Of a stretch of 64,000 nucleotides of DNA, positions 45,994 through 54,867 are shown piece by piece. Position 1 is the stretch's first letter; each line of letters begins with the position of its first letter. Source of the DNA: Tardiphaga sp. 709 (GTDB lineage: Bacteria > Pseudomonadota > Alphaproteobacteria > Rhizobiales > Xanthobacteraceae); assembly GCF_032401055.1 (NCBI RefSeq), contig NZ_CP135529.1, positions 4,834,501 to 4,898,500 of the forward strand, given 5' to 3'. The notes beneath the pieces were generated by a model. The model saw nothing but the letters and a program-made list of their open reading frames with translations. It searched no databases and was not told the origin of the DNA. The translations under genes were made by a program, and so were the position numbers.

Positions 45994-48087
45994 ATGATTC
46001 AAGACCCCACCGAGCCGCTGCACGAGACGCCATCTGAGCCCGCGGCAGAGCCAGGTTCCGACAGCCCTAGTTCCGGAGAGGGCATCCAGTCCACCTTGCA
46101 GGCACCACCCGATCTCGAACCGGAACCCGCGGTCGCCGACGACGAGGAAGACGGCGCGCTCCCGGATGCTGGCGATGACGATTTCGGCGACGTGGTCGCC
46201 GAAGGCCCGCTGGCGATCGGCCGCGCGGCCATCGAACATGCCGTGCGCCATGCGCCTACATCGCCGGGCGTCTACCGGATGCTGAATGCGGCCAACGACG
46301 TGCTGTATGTCGGCAAGGCCAAGAACGTGAAGAAGCGGCTGTCGTCCTATGCAAGGCCGACCGGGCAGGTGATGCGCATCGCGCGCATGATCGCGGCGAC
46401 CGTGGTGGTGGAGATCATCTCGACCGCGACCGAGACCGAGGCGCTGCTGCTCGAGGCCAATCTCATCAAGCAGCTGCGTCCGCGCTTCAACGTACAGCTC
46501 CGTGACGACAAGTCCTTTCCGTATATTCTGATCTCGGGCGATCACTGGGCACCCCAGATTCTGAAACATCGTGGCGCGCAGTCGCGGCCCGGCCGCTATT
46601 TCGGTCCATTCGCGTCGGTGGGCGCGGTCAACCGCACCATCACGGCACTGCAGCGCGCGTTTCTGGTGCGGTCGTGCACGGATTCATTTTTCGAGAGCCG
46701 CACGCGCCCGTGTCTGCTGTATCAAATCCGCCGCTGCTCTGGCCCCTGCACCGGCGAGATCGATTTTCCCGGCTATACCGAACTGGTGCGTGAAGCGAAG
46801 GACTTCCTGTCCGGCCGCAGCCGCGCGGTGAAGCAGCTATTGGCCGGCGAAATGGAGAAAGCGTCGGACGAACTCGCCTTCGAGCGCGCCGCGCTGTATC
46901 GCGACCGTCTTGCGGCATTGTCTGCGATCCAGTCGCAGCAGGGCATCAATCCGCGCACCGTGGAGGAGGCCGACGTCTTCGCCATCCATCAGGAGGGCGG
47001 CTATTCCTGTGTCGAGGTGTTCTTCTTCCGCACCGGCCAGAACTGGGGCAACCGCGCCTACTTCCCCAAGGCCGAGAAATCATACACGCCGGAGGAAGTG
47101 CTGGGCTCATTCCTGGCGCAGTTCTACGAGGACAAGCCGCCGCCGAAGATGGTGCTGCTGTCGCATGCCATCGAGGAAAGCGAGCTGCTGGCCAGCGCGC
47201 TCGGCGTCAAGGCAGGTTTCAAGGTCGAGGTGCTGACACCGCAGCGCGGCGAAAAGAAAGAGCTGGTCGTCCATGCGCTGACCAACGCCCGCGAGGCGCT
47301 TGGCCGCAAGCTCGCCGACACGGCGACGCAGACGCGTCTGCTGGAAGGCATGTCGAAGATGGCGGGCATGGCCACCGTGCCGAAGCGTATTGAGGTCTAT
47401 GACAACAGCCACATCCAGGGCACCAACGCGGTCGGTGCCATGATCGTGGCGGGGCCGGATGGCTTCATCAAGAATCAGTACCGCAAGTTCAACATCAAGT
47501 CGGAAGGGCTCACGCCCGGTGACGACTACGGGATGATGAAGGAGGTGCTGCAGCGCCGTTTCAAGCGGCTGCTGGCGCCGCCGGCTGAAGGGGAAGCGGC
47601 GAAGCCGAAGGACGATGACGTGCCGCTCTGGCCCGATCTGGTCATCATCGATGGCGGCCGCGGCCAGCTCAATGCGGTCAAGGAAATCTTCGACGAGCTG
47701 AAACTGACCGATGTGACCCTGATGGCGGTGGCCAAGGGGCCGGATCGCGACGCCGGCCGCGAGACGATGTTCATTCCTGGCCGCGAGGCTATCAAATTGG
47801 AGCCCCGGGACCCCGTTCTGTATTTTATCCAGCGGCTGCGCGACGAGGCGCATCGGTTCGTCATCGGATCGCACCGCACACTGCGCAAGAAGGACATCCG
47901 CGAGGCCGGATTGCAGGAAATCCCGGGGATCGGCCCAACCCGCAAGCGGGCACTCCTGCACCATTTCGGAACGCTGAAGGAGATTGAGCGGGCCTCGGTG
48001 GGCGACCTTGGCAAGGTTCCCGGCATCTCGGCCGAGAGCGCCCGCAAGATTTTCGACTTTTTCCACCCCCAGCCCGGGGCCCGATGA
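45994..48087 (+). CDS. uvrC: Excinuclease ABC subunit C
   Basis: A 697-residue nucleotide-excision-repair nuclease that makes both incisions with UvrAB. An unusual acidic, Pro/Glu-rich extension of about 75 residues precedes the GIY-YIG domain ([20 protein letters not shown]). Further on are the UvrB-binding region ([20 protein letters not shown]), the RNase H-like 5'-incision domain ([31 protein letters not shown]) and a C-terminal tandem helix-hairpin-helix ([30 protein letters not shown]). pgsA, moaD and moaE follow in the same direction. Confidence 0.95.
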   Translation: MIQDPTEPLHETPSEPAAEPGSDSPSSGEGIQSTLQAPPDLEPEPAVADDEEDGALPDAGDDDFGDVVAEGPLAIGRAAIEHAVRHAPTSPGVYRMLNAANDVLYVGKAKNVKKRLSSYARPTGQVMRIARMIAATVVVEIISTATETEALLLEANLIKQLRPRFNVQLRDDKSFPYILISGDHWAPQILKHRGAQSRPGRYFGPFASVGAVNRTITALQRAFLVRSCTDSFFESRTRPCLLYQIRRCSGPCTGEIDFPGYTELVREAKDFLSGRSRAVKQLLAGEMEKASDELAFERAALYRDRLAALSAIQSQQGINPRTVEEADVFAIHQEGGYSCVEVFFFRTGQNWGNRAYFPKAEKSYTPEEVLGSFLAQFYEDKPPPKMVLLSHAIEESELLASALGVKAGFKVEVLTPQRGEKKELVVHALTNAREALGRKLADTATQTRLLEGMSKMAGMATVPKRIEVYDNSHIQGTNAVGAMIVAGPDGFIKNQYRKFNIKSEGLTPGDDYGMMKEVLQRRFKRLLAPPAEGEAAKPKDDDVPLWPDLVIIDGGRGQLNAVKEIFDELKLTDVTLMAVAKGPDRDAGRETMFIPGREAIKLEPRDPVLYFIQRLRDEAHRFVIGSHRTLRKKDIREAGLQEIPGIGPTRKRALLHHFGTLKEIERASVGDLGKVPGISAESARKIFDFFHPQPGAR

Positions 48088-48208
48088 CCGCGAAGATGAA
48101 CGAGACGTAATCTGGCTGTCGCATGCCTTGGGGCAGTTTTGCGGTAAACTGAGCCGCCCCGCTTCGCTGGCGGTTGACCTCCGCGCTCTGGCAGTATTGG
48201 TAAGACGG

Positions 48209-48820
48209 ATGACAGAGACCACGAGACGGGCCGCGAATTCCGCGATGTCCCTGCCAAATATCCTGACCATGACCCGCATTGCCGCCATTCCGGTGGTGGT
48301 CGGCTGCATCTATTCGCAATCGATCATGGATGGCCCGCTATGGCTGCGCTGGGTTGCGCTGGCCGTCTTCATCGGCGCCGCGGTCACGGATTTTCTCGAT
48401 GGCTATTACGCCCGGATCTGGAATCAGCAGTCGGCCTTTGGCCGGATGCTCGATCCGATCGCCGACAAGCTGCTGGTCGCCTCCTGCCTGCTGATGCTGG
48501 CGGCCGATGGTATCATCCATGGCTGGACCCTGTGGGCTGCCATCGTGATCCTGTGCCGCGAAATTCTGGTCTCGGGCCTTCGCGAATATCTCGCCGCGCT
48601 CCGTGTCAGTGTCCCGGTCACCAAGGTGGCGAAGTGGAAGACGACGGCCCAGCTGATCGCGATCGGCTTCCTGCTGGCCGGCGAGGCCGGCGATCAGGTG
48701 ATCCCGATCACCACGCAGCTCGGCCTGCTGCTGTTGTGGATTTCGGCGCTCGTCACCATCTACACAGGCTACGACTATTTCCGTTCCGGCATTCATCACC
48801 TCATCGCGGAGGATGCATGA
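48209..48820 (+). CDS. pgsA: CDP-diacylglycerol-glycerol-3-phosphate 3-phosphatidyltransferase
   Basis: A 203-residue inner-membrane enzyme for the first committed step of phosphatidylglycerol and cardiolipin synthesis. The CDP-alcohol phosphotransferase signature is complete: Asp61, Asp64-Gly65, Ala68-Arg69, Gly78, Asp82 and Asp86 (TDFLDGYYARI ... GRMLDPIADK). Five or so membrane segments are visible. ATG 48209 is used; an internal ATG 12 codons later (MSLPNIL) is also possible. The stop overlaps the moaD start (ATGA). Confidence 0.94.
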   Translation: MTETTRRAANSAMSLPNILTMTRIAAIPVVVGCIYSQSIMDGPLWLRWVALAVFIGAAVTDFLDGYYARIWNQQSAFGRMLDPIADKLLVASCLLMLAADGIIHGWTLWAAIVILCREILVSGLREYLAALRVSVPVTKVAKWKTTAQLIAIGFLLAGEAGDQVIPITTQLGLLLLWISALVTIYTGYDYFRSGIHHLIAEDA

Positions 48821-49068
48821 AGGTTGTCTACTTCGCCTGGGTGCGCGAACGCATCGGCAAGGCCGAAGAGACGGTCGAGCCGCCAGCAGCCGTGCGCACT
48901 GTCGGCGATCTGATCGGATGGCTGAGCACGCGCGGCGACGAATATGCCTATGCATTCGAGACGCCGAAGGTGATCCGCGTCGCCATCGACCACACCCATG
49001 TGCGGCCCGACACCGTCATCGCTGGCGCCCGCGAGATTGCATTCTTCCCGCCGATGACCGGCGGCTGA
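48817..49068 (+). CDS. moaD: Molybdopterin synthase small (sulfur-carrier) subunit
   Basis: An 83-residue ubiquitin-like sulfur carrier. It starts VVYFAWVRERIG and ends in the diagnostic Gly-Gly (FFPPMTGG) that becomes a thiocarboxylate donating sulfur to precursor Z. The ATG overlaps the pgsA stop. moaE follows 24 bases later, giving a complete molybdopterin synthase. Confidence 0.93.
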   Translation: MKVVYFAWVRERIGKAEETVEPPAAVRTVGDLIGWLSTRGDEYAYAFETPKVIRVAIDHTHVRPDTVIAGAREIAFFPPMTGG

Positions 49069-49092
49069 TTTACCAACGACTGCGTTGATCTC

Positions 49093-49572
49093 ATGACCTC
49101 CAACGTGACCATCCGCATTCAGGATGCCGATTTCGACGTCTCCAGCGAGATCGCCGCGCTGACGGCTAGCCGGACCGATATCGGCGCGGTGGTCACATTC
49201 AGCGGCATCTGCCGCGGCCAAGAAAACTTAAGTGGCAGCGGCGACGCAACCACGGCGCTGACGTTGGAGCATTATCCCGGCATGGCCGAGGCGGAGATCG
49301 CGCGCCATGCCGACGAGGCGATGAGCCGCTGGCCGCTGACCGGATTGACGATCGTTCACCGCGTCGGCCGCATCCTGCCCGGCGAGAATATCATGGTGGT
49401 GCTGACCGCGTCGGCGCACCGCCAGGCGGCGTTTCAGGCCGCCGAGTTTCTGATGGATTACCTCAAGGCGCATGCTCCGTTCTGGAAGCGCGAGGAAACC
49501 GCCGGTGGCAGCAGCTGGATTGCTGCGAAGACCGACGATGACGACGCCGCGGCGCGCTGGGATAAAAACTGA
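49093..49572 (+). CDS. moaE: Molybdopterin synthase catalytic subunit
   Basis: A 159-residue large subunit that inserts two sulfurs into cyclic pyranopterin monophosphate. GAVVTFSGICRGQENL, LEHYPGMAEAEI, IVHRVGRILPGENIMVV, and the active-site end PFWKREETAGGSSWI are as expected; the lysines of the last motif contact the MoaD tail. Its stop overlaps the start of the prmB gene by one base. Confidence 0.93.
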   Translation: MTSNVTIRIQDADFDVSSEIAALTASRTDIGAVVTFSGICRGQENLSGSGDATTALTLEHYPGMAEAEIARHADEAMSRWPLTGLTIVHRVGRILPGENIMVVLTASAHRQAAFQAAEFLMDYLKAHAPFWKREETAGGSSWIAAKTDDDDAAARWDKN

Positions 49573-50609
49573 TGGCAAAGAAGACTGTGAAGACAATCGC
49601 GAAGAAGGCGGTCAGGAAATCTGCGCGCAAGGCTTCTGCAAAGGCAAAGACCTCCGTGAAGAAGATCGCAACGGCGACCCTCCCGAAGGTGGCGCCGGGC
49701 GAGCTGGCGACATTGCTCGACTATGTGCGCTACGCCACCAGCCGTTTCATCGAGGCCCGGCTCTCTTTTGCGCATGGCACCACCGATCCCGTGGCCGAAG
49801 CCGCCTTCATCGTCTGCGAAGTCCTGCATCTGCATCCCGACCAGTTCGAGAATTTCGCCATGGCGCGGGTAACTGCGGCCGAAGGCAAGCAGATCCTCGA
49901 CATCATTCATCGCCGCGTGACGACGCGCAAACCGGCGGCCTATCTGCTCAACAAGATCTATATGCGCGGCCTGCCGTTCTATGTGGACGAGCGCACTATC
50001 GTGCCGCGTTCCTTTATCGGCGAATTGCTGGATTCGCATTTCAGCGGTGACGACGGCGAAGGCGGATCGCTGATTGACGATCCCATGGAGATCGAAAGCG
50101 TGCTGGATCTTTGCACAGGTTCTGGCTGCATTGCGATCCTGGCCAGCCAGTCGTTCCCTAATGCGCAGGTCGACGCCGTCGATCTGTCGCCCGCAGCGCT
50201 CGCCGTCGCCATGCGCAACGTCATCGATTACGGTCTCGACGAGCGACTGACGCTTTACAAGGGCGATCTGTTCGAACCGCTCGGAGATACCCGCTACGAT
50301 CTCATCATCACCAATCCGCCTTATGTCGATGCACAGGGCATGGCGGATTTGCCGGATGAATGCCTGGCCGAACCCGCGATGGCATTCGATGGCGGCGATG
50401 ATGGGCTCGATATCGTCAGGAAGATCATTGAACAGGCTGGCGATCACCTGAACCCGCATGGCGGTTTGTTGTGTGAAATCGGTCGCGGCCGCGCCAATGT
50501 CGATGAAGCCTTTCCCGATCTGCCGTTGATCTGGCTGGACACTGAAGACTCCGAAGGCGAGGTGTTCTGGGTGTCCGCTGCTGCGCTGCAAGGTCGCGGC
50601 GTCGGCTAG
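49572..50609 (+). CDS. prmB: Ribosomal protein L3 glutamine methyltransferase
   Basis: A 345-residue SAM-dependent N5-glutamine methyltransferase of the PrmB branch. The first 40 residues are a Lys/Ala-rich extension (KKTVKTIAKKAVRKSARKAS) that is absent from enterobacterial PrmB and resembles histone-H1-like tails. The catalytic domain has VLDLCTGSGCIAILASQSF and the NPPY motif in IITNPPYVDAQG. The DxxxGF...TIVPRSFIGELL region favours PrmB over PrmC. It shares one base with moaE. Confidence 0.88.
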   Translation: MAKKTVKTIAKKAVRKSARKASAKAKTSVKKIATATLPKVAPGELATLLDYVRYATSRFIEARLSFAHGTTDPVAEAAFIVCEVLHLHPDQFENFAMARVTAAEGKQILDIIHRRVTTRKPAAYLLNKIYMRGLPFYVDERTIVPRSFIGELLDSHFSGDDGEGGSLIDDPMEIESVLDLCTGSGCIAILASQSFPNAQVDAVDLSPAALAVAMRNVIDYGLDERLTLYKGDLFEPLGDTRYDLIITNPPYVDAQGMADLPDECLAEPAMAFDGGDDGLDIVRKIIEQAGDHLNPHGGLLCEIGRGRANVDEAFPDLPLIWLDTEDSEGEVFWVSAAALQGRGVG

Positions 50610-50754
50610 TTCGGCATCTGGCCAAATACGCCCGTAGCGTTTATCACGGCACCTTCACGCGCATTTTGATGTGTGAATGTCCGACATCGTTGTCGGACGG
50701 ATTTTGACGCGACAGCCCTTGCAGCCGCGTCACTCAAATCGAGTGAAGGATTCC

Positions 50755-52152
50755 ATGCTGTTGGCTGTCGGTCGGAAAGCGCCAACGCGCGATCTGTGGC
50801 TCACCGAGTTGCGGGCGACGCTTGCGCTCGGCTGGCCGCTGATCCTGACCAATCTGGCACAGATCGCACTGACGACGACCGACGTAATCATTCTCGGCCG
50901 CGTGAGCGCGGAGGCTCTGGCTGCGTCGGCGCTGGGCGTGAATCTCTATTTCGCGCTTCTGATTTTCGCCATCGGTCTTGTCACGGCGACGTCGCCGATG
51001 ATGGCGGAGGCGATCGGCCGTAAGCTGCATGCGGTGCGCGATGTCCGGCGGACGTTCCGGCAAGGTTTGTGGACAGCGCTCATCGTCTCGGTGCCGGCGT
51101 GGATCGTCCTCTGGCATGCCGAGGCGATCTTGTTGCTGTTCGGTCAGGAGGCGCAGGCCGCTGCCGACGCCCAGAGCTTCGTGCACATGTTGCAGTGGGG
51201 CTTCCTGCCTGCGCTGGGCTTCATCGTGCTGCGCTCATTCGTTGCCGCCGTGCAACGCCCACTCTGGGCACTGGTGGTGACGGGCGTCACCATTCTGTTC
51301 AATGCTGCTGCCAACTGGGTCCTGGTGTTCGGCCATCTCGGATTTCCGGAGATGGGTTTGCGCGGCTCCGGTCTTGCGACCACGCTGTCGAATATCTTTC
51401 TGTTCGCAGTCTTTGCGCTCGTCGTCGGATGGCATCCGAAGTTTCGGCGCTATCGTCTATTCGGCAACTGGTGGCGTGCCGACTGGCCGCGCCTTGCAAA
51501 GCTATGGCGCATCGGTCTGCCGATCGGCGCGACGCTCGCATTCGAAATCACCGTCTTCAATGCGGCGGTGTTCCTGATGGGGCAGTTTGGAACGGCCGCC
51601 ATCGCGGCGCACGCGATTGCAATCCAGATCGCATCGATCTCCTTCATGGTGCCGATGGGACTGAGCCAGGCGGCAACTGTCCGCGTTGGATTGGCCAAAG
51701 GCGCCGTGGATCGCGATGGCATCACGCGAGCAGGATGGACTGCATTCGGCCTTGCGGTGGTATTCATGGCGTCGATGAGCATGTTGTTGCTGGCTGCGCC
51801 GCGTCTCCTGATTGGCGCCTTCATCGATCTGAGCAATCCCGCCAATGCCGTCGTCATCGATACGGCAATGTCGTTTCTGTTTTGTGCGGCGGTGTTCCAG
51901 ATTGCGGACGGCGCGCAGTCGGTGGCTGCAGGGATGCTGCGCGGATTGCAGGATACGCGCGTGCCGATGATCTTTGCCGCATTGGGCTATTGGGGCTTCG
52001 GCATGGGTCTCAGCCTGCTGTTCGCATTCAAGCTGGGCTTCGGCGGCGTCGGCATCTGGATCGGGCTAGCAGCGGGTCTGGCGGTCGTTGCACCGGTCAT
52101 GCTTTGGCGTTGGACCCGGCGCGAGCAACTCGGGCTCGTGCCGGCGACTTGA
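50755..52152 (+). CDS. MATE-family multidrug/Na+ efflux transporter
   Basis: A 465-residue inner-membrane exporter of the NorM-like MATE family with about 12 hydrophobic segments. Family landmarks: LGWPLILTNLAQIALTTTDV in helix 1, SALGVNLYF in helix 2, the central GLRGSGLATTLSNIF segment and the mirror-half region FQIADGAQSVAAGMLRGLQD. The start is taken at the ATG with AAGGA 6 bases upstream. The substrate is unknown. A terminator follows. Confidence 0.9.
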   Translation: MLLAVGRKAPTRDLWLTELRATLALGWPLILTNLAQIALTTTDVIILGRVSAEALAASALGVNLYFALLIFAIGLVTATSPMMAEAIGRKLHAVRDVRRTFRQGLWTALIVSVPAWIVLWHAEAILLLFGQEAQAAADAQSFVHMLQWGFLPALGFIVLRSFVAAVQRPLWALVVTGVTILFNAAANWVLVFGHLGFPEMGLRGSGLATTLSNIFLFAVFALVVGWHPKFRRYRLFGNWWRADWPRLAKLWRIGLPIGATLAFEITVFNAAVFLMGQFGTAAIAAHAIAIQIASISFMVPMGLSQAATVRVGLAKGAVDRDGITRAGWTAFGLAVVFMASMSMLLLAAPRLLIGAFIDLSNPANAVVIDTAMSFLFCAAVFQIADGAQSVAAGMLRGLQDTRVPMIFAALGYWGFGMGLSLLFAFKLGFGGVGIWIGLAAGLAVVAPVMLWRWTRREQLGLVPAT

Positions 52153-52161
52153 GCCAAATAA

Positions 52162-52193
52162 AAATGCCGCAGTCTCGAAGGGCTGCGGCATTT
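52162..52193. terminator. Bidirectional rho-independent terminator
   Basis: AAATGCCGCAG (52162-52172) and CTGCGGCATTT (52183-52193) form a perfect 11-bp stem with a 10-base loop. The A and T ends supply short U-tracts in both directions. It lies between the convergent MATE and ilvE genes. Confidence 0.87.
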
Positions 52194-52214
52194 GTTGTCT
52201 TCAGGCGCGTAGGC

Positions 52215-53327
52215 TTACAGAACCTTGCGGATCCAGTTATGCGGGTCGGGCGCGCGACCGTACTGAATGTCGACCAGCTGTTTGCGCAGTCCCATCGTGA
52301 CGGGGCCAGCCGCGCCGCCATTGATGGTAAAATCACCGCTCGCAGAGCGCACCTGGCCGATCGGCGAGATGACCGCCGCCGTGCCGCAGGCAAAGGCCTC
52401 TTTCAGCTTGCCGCTGGCAGCATCGGCACGCCACTGGTCGAGCGTGTAAGCCTCTTCACGCACCTGCGTGCCCTTGTCCTTCGCCAATGCGATGATCGAA
52501 TCACGCGTGATGCCTGGCAGGATCGTGCCGAGCGGCGGTGTCAGCAGCGAACCGTCCTCGAATACGAAGAAGATGTTCATGCCGCCAAGTTCTTCGATGT
52601 AGCGGCGCTCGACCGCGTCGAGGAACACGACCTGATCGCAGCCGTGATCGCTGGCTTCCGCCTGCGCGCGCAGGCTCGCGGCGTAGTTGCCACCGCATTT
52701 GACGGCGCCGGTGCCGCCGATCGCAGCGCGCGTGTAGTTCTCCGACACCCAGATCGACACCGGGGCGGGGCCGCCCTTGAAATAGGAGCCAACCGGCGAG
52801 GCGATGACAGCGAATATGTATTCCGCAGACGGCTTCACACCGAGGAAGATCTCGCTCGCGACCATGAAGGGGCGCAGGTAGAGGCTGCCTTCGCCTGATG
52901 GAATCCAGGCGCGGTCGATGCGCACGAGTTGCTCGATCGCTTCGATAAACACGGGCTCGGGCAGCGGGGCCATGGCCATACGATCGGCAGAATTTCGGAA
53001 GCGCCTTGCATTGGCATCGGGGCGGAACAGATTCACGCCGCCGTCTTCACGCACATAGGCCTTGAGCCCTTCGAAAATCTCCTGCGCGTAATGCAGGACG
53101 GCCGCCGCGGGATCGAGCGGGAAATTCGCGCGGGATTCGATGCGCGCGCCATGCCAGCCGTCCTTCTGGTTGTAGCGGACCAGAGCCATGTGGTCGGTGA
53201 AAACCCGGCCGAAGCCCGGATCCCTGAGCTTTGCTGCGCGGTCAGCCTCGGACACCGCGTTCCCCGCGGGCTGAATGTCGAATTTCAGCAAAGCTGCGCC
53301 ATCGATTTTATCGAACGAAACTCCCAT
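52215..53327 (-). CDS. ilvE: Branched-chain amino acid aminotransferase
   Basis: A 370-residue fold-type IV PLP enzyme of the longer BCAT2-like (TIGR01123) form, which interconverts Leu/Ile/Val and their 2-oxo acids. N-terminal HYAQEIFEGLKAY; PLP-binding Lys210 in AVKCGGNYAASL; EELGGMNIFFVFEDG; and ILPGITRDSIIALAKD for phosphate binding. AGGAG lies 8 bases before the chosen ATG (MGVSFDKIDG). Divergent from the MarR gene. Confidence 0.95.
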   Translation of the reverse strand: MGVSFDKIDGAALLKFDIQPAGNAVSEADRAAKLRDPGFGRVFTDHMALVRYNQKDGWHGARIESRANFPLDPAAAVLHYAQEIFEGLKAYVREDGGVNLFRPDANARRFRNSADRMAMAPLPEPVFIEAIEQLVRIDRAWIPSGEGSLYLRPFMVASEIFLGVKPSAEYIFAVIASPVGSYFKGGPAPVSIWVSENYTRAAIGGTGAVKCGGNYAASLRAQAEASDHGCDQVVFLDAVERRYIEELGGMNIFFVFEDGSLLTPPLGTILPGITRDSIIALAKDKGTQVREEAYTLDQWRADAASGKLKEAFACGTAAVISPIGQVRSASGDFTINGGAAGPVTMGLRKQLVDIQYGRAPDPHNWIRKVL

Positions 53328-53557
53328 GGATCTCACTCCTGCTTACGGCGCAGCTCCTGGGGGCGGCAGCGTCGATGTTGTTCTACGTCAAGCGGACCCA
53401 CGGCAAAAGCGTTTCCGGCCCCGGTGGATGACCGAGGACAGGCTTTAGCGCCATGCCGAAGTCCGGTATGGTCTCAGATCGGCCCTATTGGGCCATGCGG
53501 CGAGAGTTCTAATGTTTCGTCGCGATGGTCAGTTTTGTAAGATTGAACCCAAGATAT

Positions 53558-53572
53558 GTCAATATGGTTGAC
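53558..53572. promoter_or_regulatory. Possible MarR-type operator over the regulator's start codon
   Basis: GTCAA (53558-53562) and TTGAC (53568-53572) are inverted around TATGG and contain the ATG of the MarR-family gene. MarR dimers commonly bind such sites to repress their own transcription. The arms are only 5 bp, so chance is a real alternative. Confidence 0.35.
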
Positions 53573-54130
53573 GTAAATTCCAAGGACGCGGCGTCACGAT
53601 CGCTTGAGACGATCCAGCGGCAATCCAGCGGCGATCCTGCGAAACCGCGCCGCTGGGACATCATCGAGCTGTTGTTCTTTGCCTATCGCGACTTTGTGGG
53701 CGACCCCGACGATGTGCTGGACCAGTTCGGTTTCGGGCGCGCCCATCACCGGGTCGTACACTTCGTGCATCGCTATCCCGGCCTGAAGGTTGCCGATCTG
53801 CTCGATGTCTTGCGTATTACCAAGCAGTCGCTGGGCCGTGTCCTCAAGCAATTGCTCGATGAAGGGTATATCGTTCAGAAATCCGGCGAGGCCGATCGAC
53901 GGCAACGGCTTCTTTTCGCCACGGCCAAGGGTGAAGCTCTCGTTGCGCAGCTCGCGGGTTTGCAGACCGATCGCATCAACCGCGCGCTCAAGGATTTTAC
54001 GCCGGTCGAAGTTGAAGCGATCGGCAGGTTTCTCTCGGCCATGATCGACCGCAATGATCCCGACAAGGTGCTGCAGGTCATCTTGGGCCAAGCATCCGCC
54101 AAAACTGACGGCAGGACAAACAAGACATGA
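53564..54130 (+). CDS. MarR-family transcriptional regulator (PetP-like)
   Basis: A 188-residue winged-helix dimeric regulator. The DNA-binding part is LKVADLLDVLRITKQSLGRV (HTH) with the wing SGEADRRQRLLFATAKGEAL. The long N-terminus precedes the domain. The start is the ATG giving MVDVNSKDAASRS; the frame stays open 13 codons upstream. It is translationally coupled (ATGA) to an OmpR-type regulator, the same order as petP-petR in Rhodobacter capsulatus. I suggest it is PetP-like, by order and by family rather than proof. Confidence 0.85.
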   Translation: MVDVNSKDAASRSLETIQRQSSGDPAKPRRWDIIELLFFAYRDFVGDPDDVLDQFGFGRAHHRVVHFVHRYPGLKVADLLDVLRITKQSLGRVLKQLLDEGYIVQKSGEADRRQRLLFATAKGEALVAQLAGLQTDRINRALKDFTPVEVEAIGRFLSAMIDRNDPDKVLQVILGQASAKTDGRTNKT

Positions 54131-54849
54131 TGTTAGCTCAGGCCAAACGAATGCCGGTGCCATTGGCCGACGATGCGCCGCATCTGTTGCTGGTCGATGA
54201 CGACCGCCGTATCCGCGATCTCCTCTCGCGCTTTCTCTCGGGCGAAGGCTACCGCGTCACCACGGCGCCGAGCGCCAAGGAAGCGCGCGCCAAGCTGCTC
54301 GGTCTGCATTTCGATCTCCTGATCCTCGATGTGATGATGCCAGGCGAGACCGGCTTCGAGCTCGCGCGCTTCATTCGCACATCCTCGGCCGTGCCGATCA
54401 TCATGCTGACGGCGCGGCACGAGGCGGAAAGCCGGATCGAGGGATTGCAGATCGGTGCCGACGACTATGTTGCCAAGCCGTTCGAGCCGCGCGAACTGGT
54501 GCTGCGCATCGCAAACATCCTGAAGCGTAGTGCGCCGGTGCCAGTCGAACGCGCAGAGTCGCTGCAATTCGGGCCTTATGTGTATCACCTCGCGCGTGGT
54601 GAGCTACGCCAGGGTGACGAGATCATCCATCTCACCGACCGCGAGCGTGACATGCTGCGCGTGCTGGCCGCGGCGCCAGGCGAGACCGTGCCACGCGGTG
54701 AACTCACCGGCGGCGGTGGCACCGTGAACGAGCGTGCGGTGGACGTGCAGATCAATCGTCTGCGTCGCAAGATCGAGACCGATCCGGCCAATCCGCTCTT
54801 CCTGCAGGCCGTGCGTGGCATCGGCTATCGCCTCGTCGCGTCGCCATAG
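54127..54849 (+). CDS. OmpR/PetR-family DNA-binding response regulator
   Basis: A 240-residue two-domain response regulator. Receiver: LLVDDDRRIRDLLSRFLSGE, phospho-acceptor Asp68 in LLILDVMMPGETG, Thr in IIMLTARHEAE, Lys in YVAKPFEPREL. The winged-helix output domain has GELRQGDEIIHLTDRERDML, VNERAVDVQINRLRRKIE and VRGIGYRL. It overlaps the MarR-family stop and is followed 18 bases later by its probable kinase. In Rhodobacter the PetR homologue is needed for cytochrome bc1 expression; no petABC genes lie here. Confidence 0.92.
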   Translation: MMLAQAKRMPVPLADDAPHLLLVDDDRRIRDLLSRFLSGEGYRVTTAPSAKEARAKLLGLHFDLLILDVMMPGETGFELARFIRTSSAVPIIMLTARHEAESRIEGLQIGADDYVAKPFEPRELVLRIANILKRSAPVPVERAESLQFGPYVYHLARGELRQGDEIIHLTDRERDMLRVLAAAPGETVPRGELTGGGGTVNERAVDVQINRLRRKIETDPANPLFLQAVRGIGYRLVASP

Positions 54850-54867
54850 TTTGATGAAGTTTGCACG

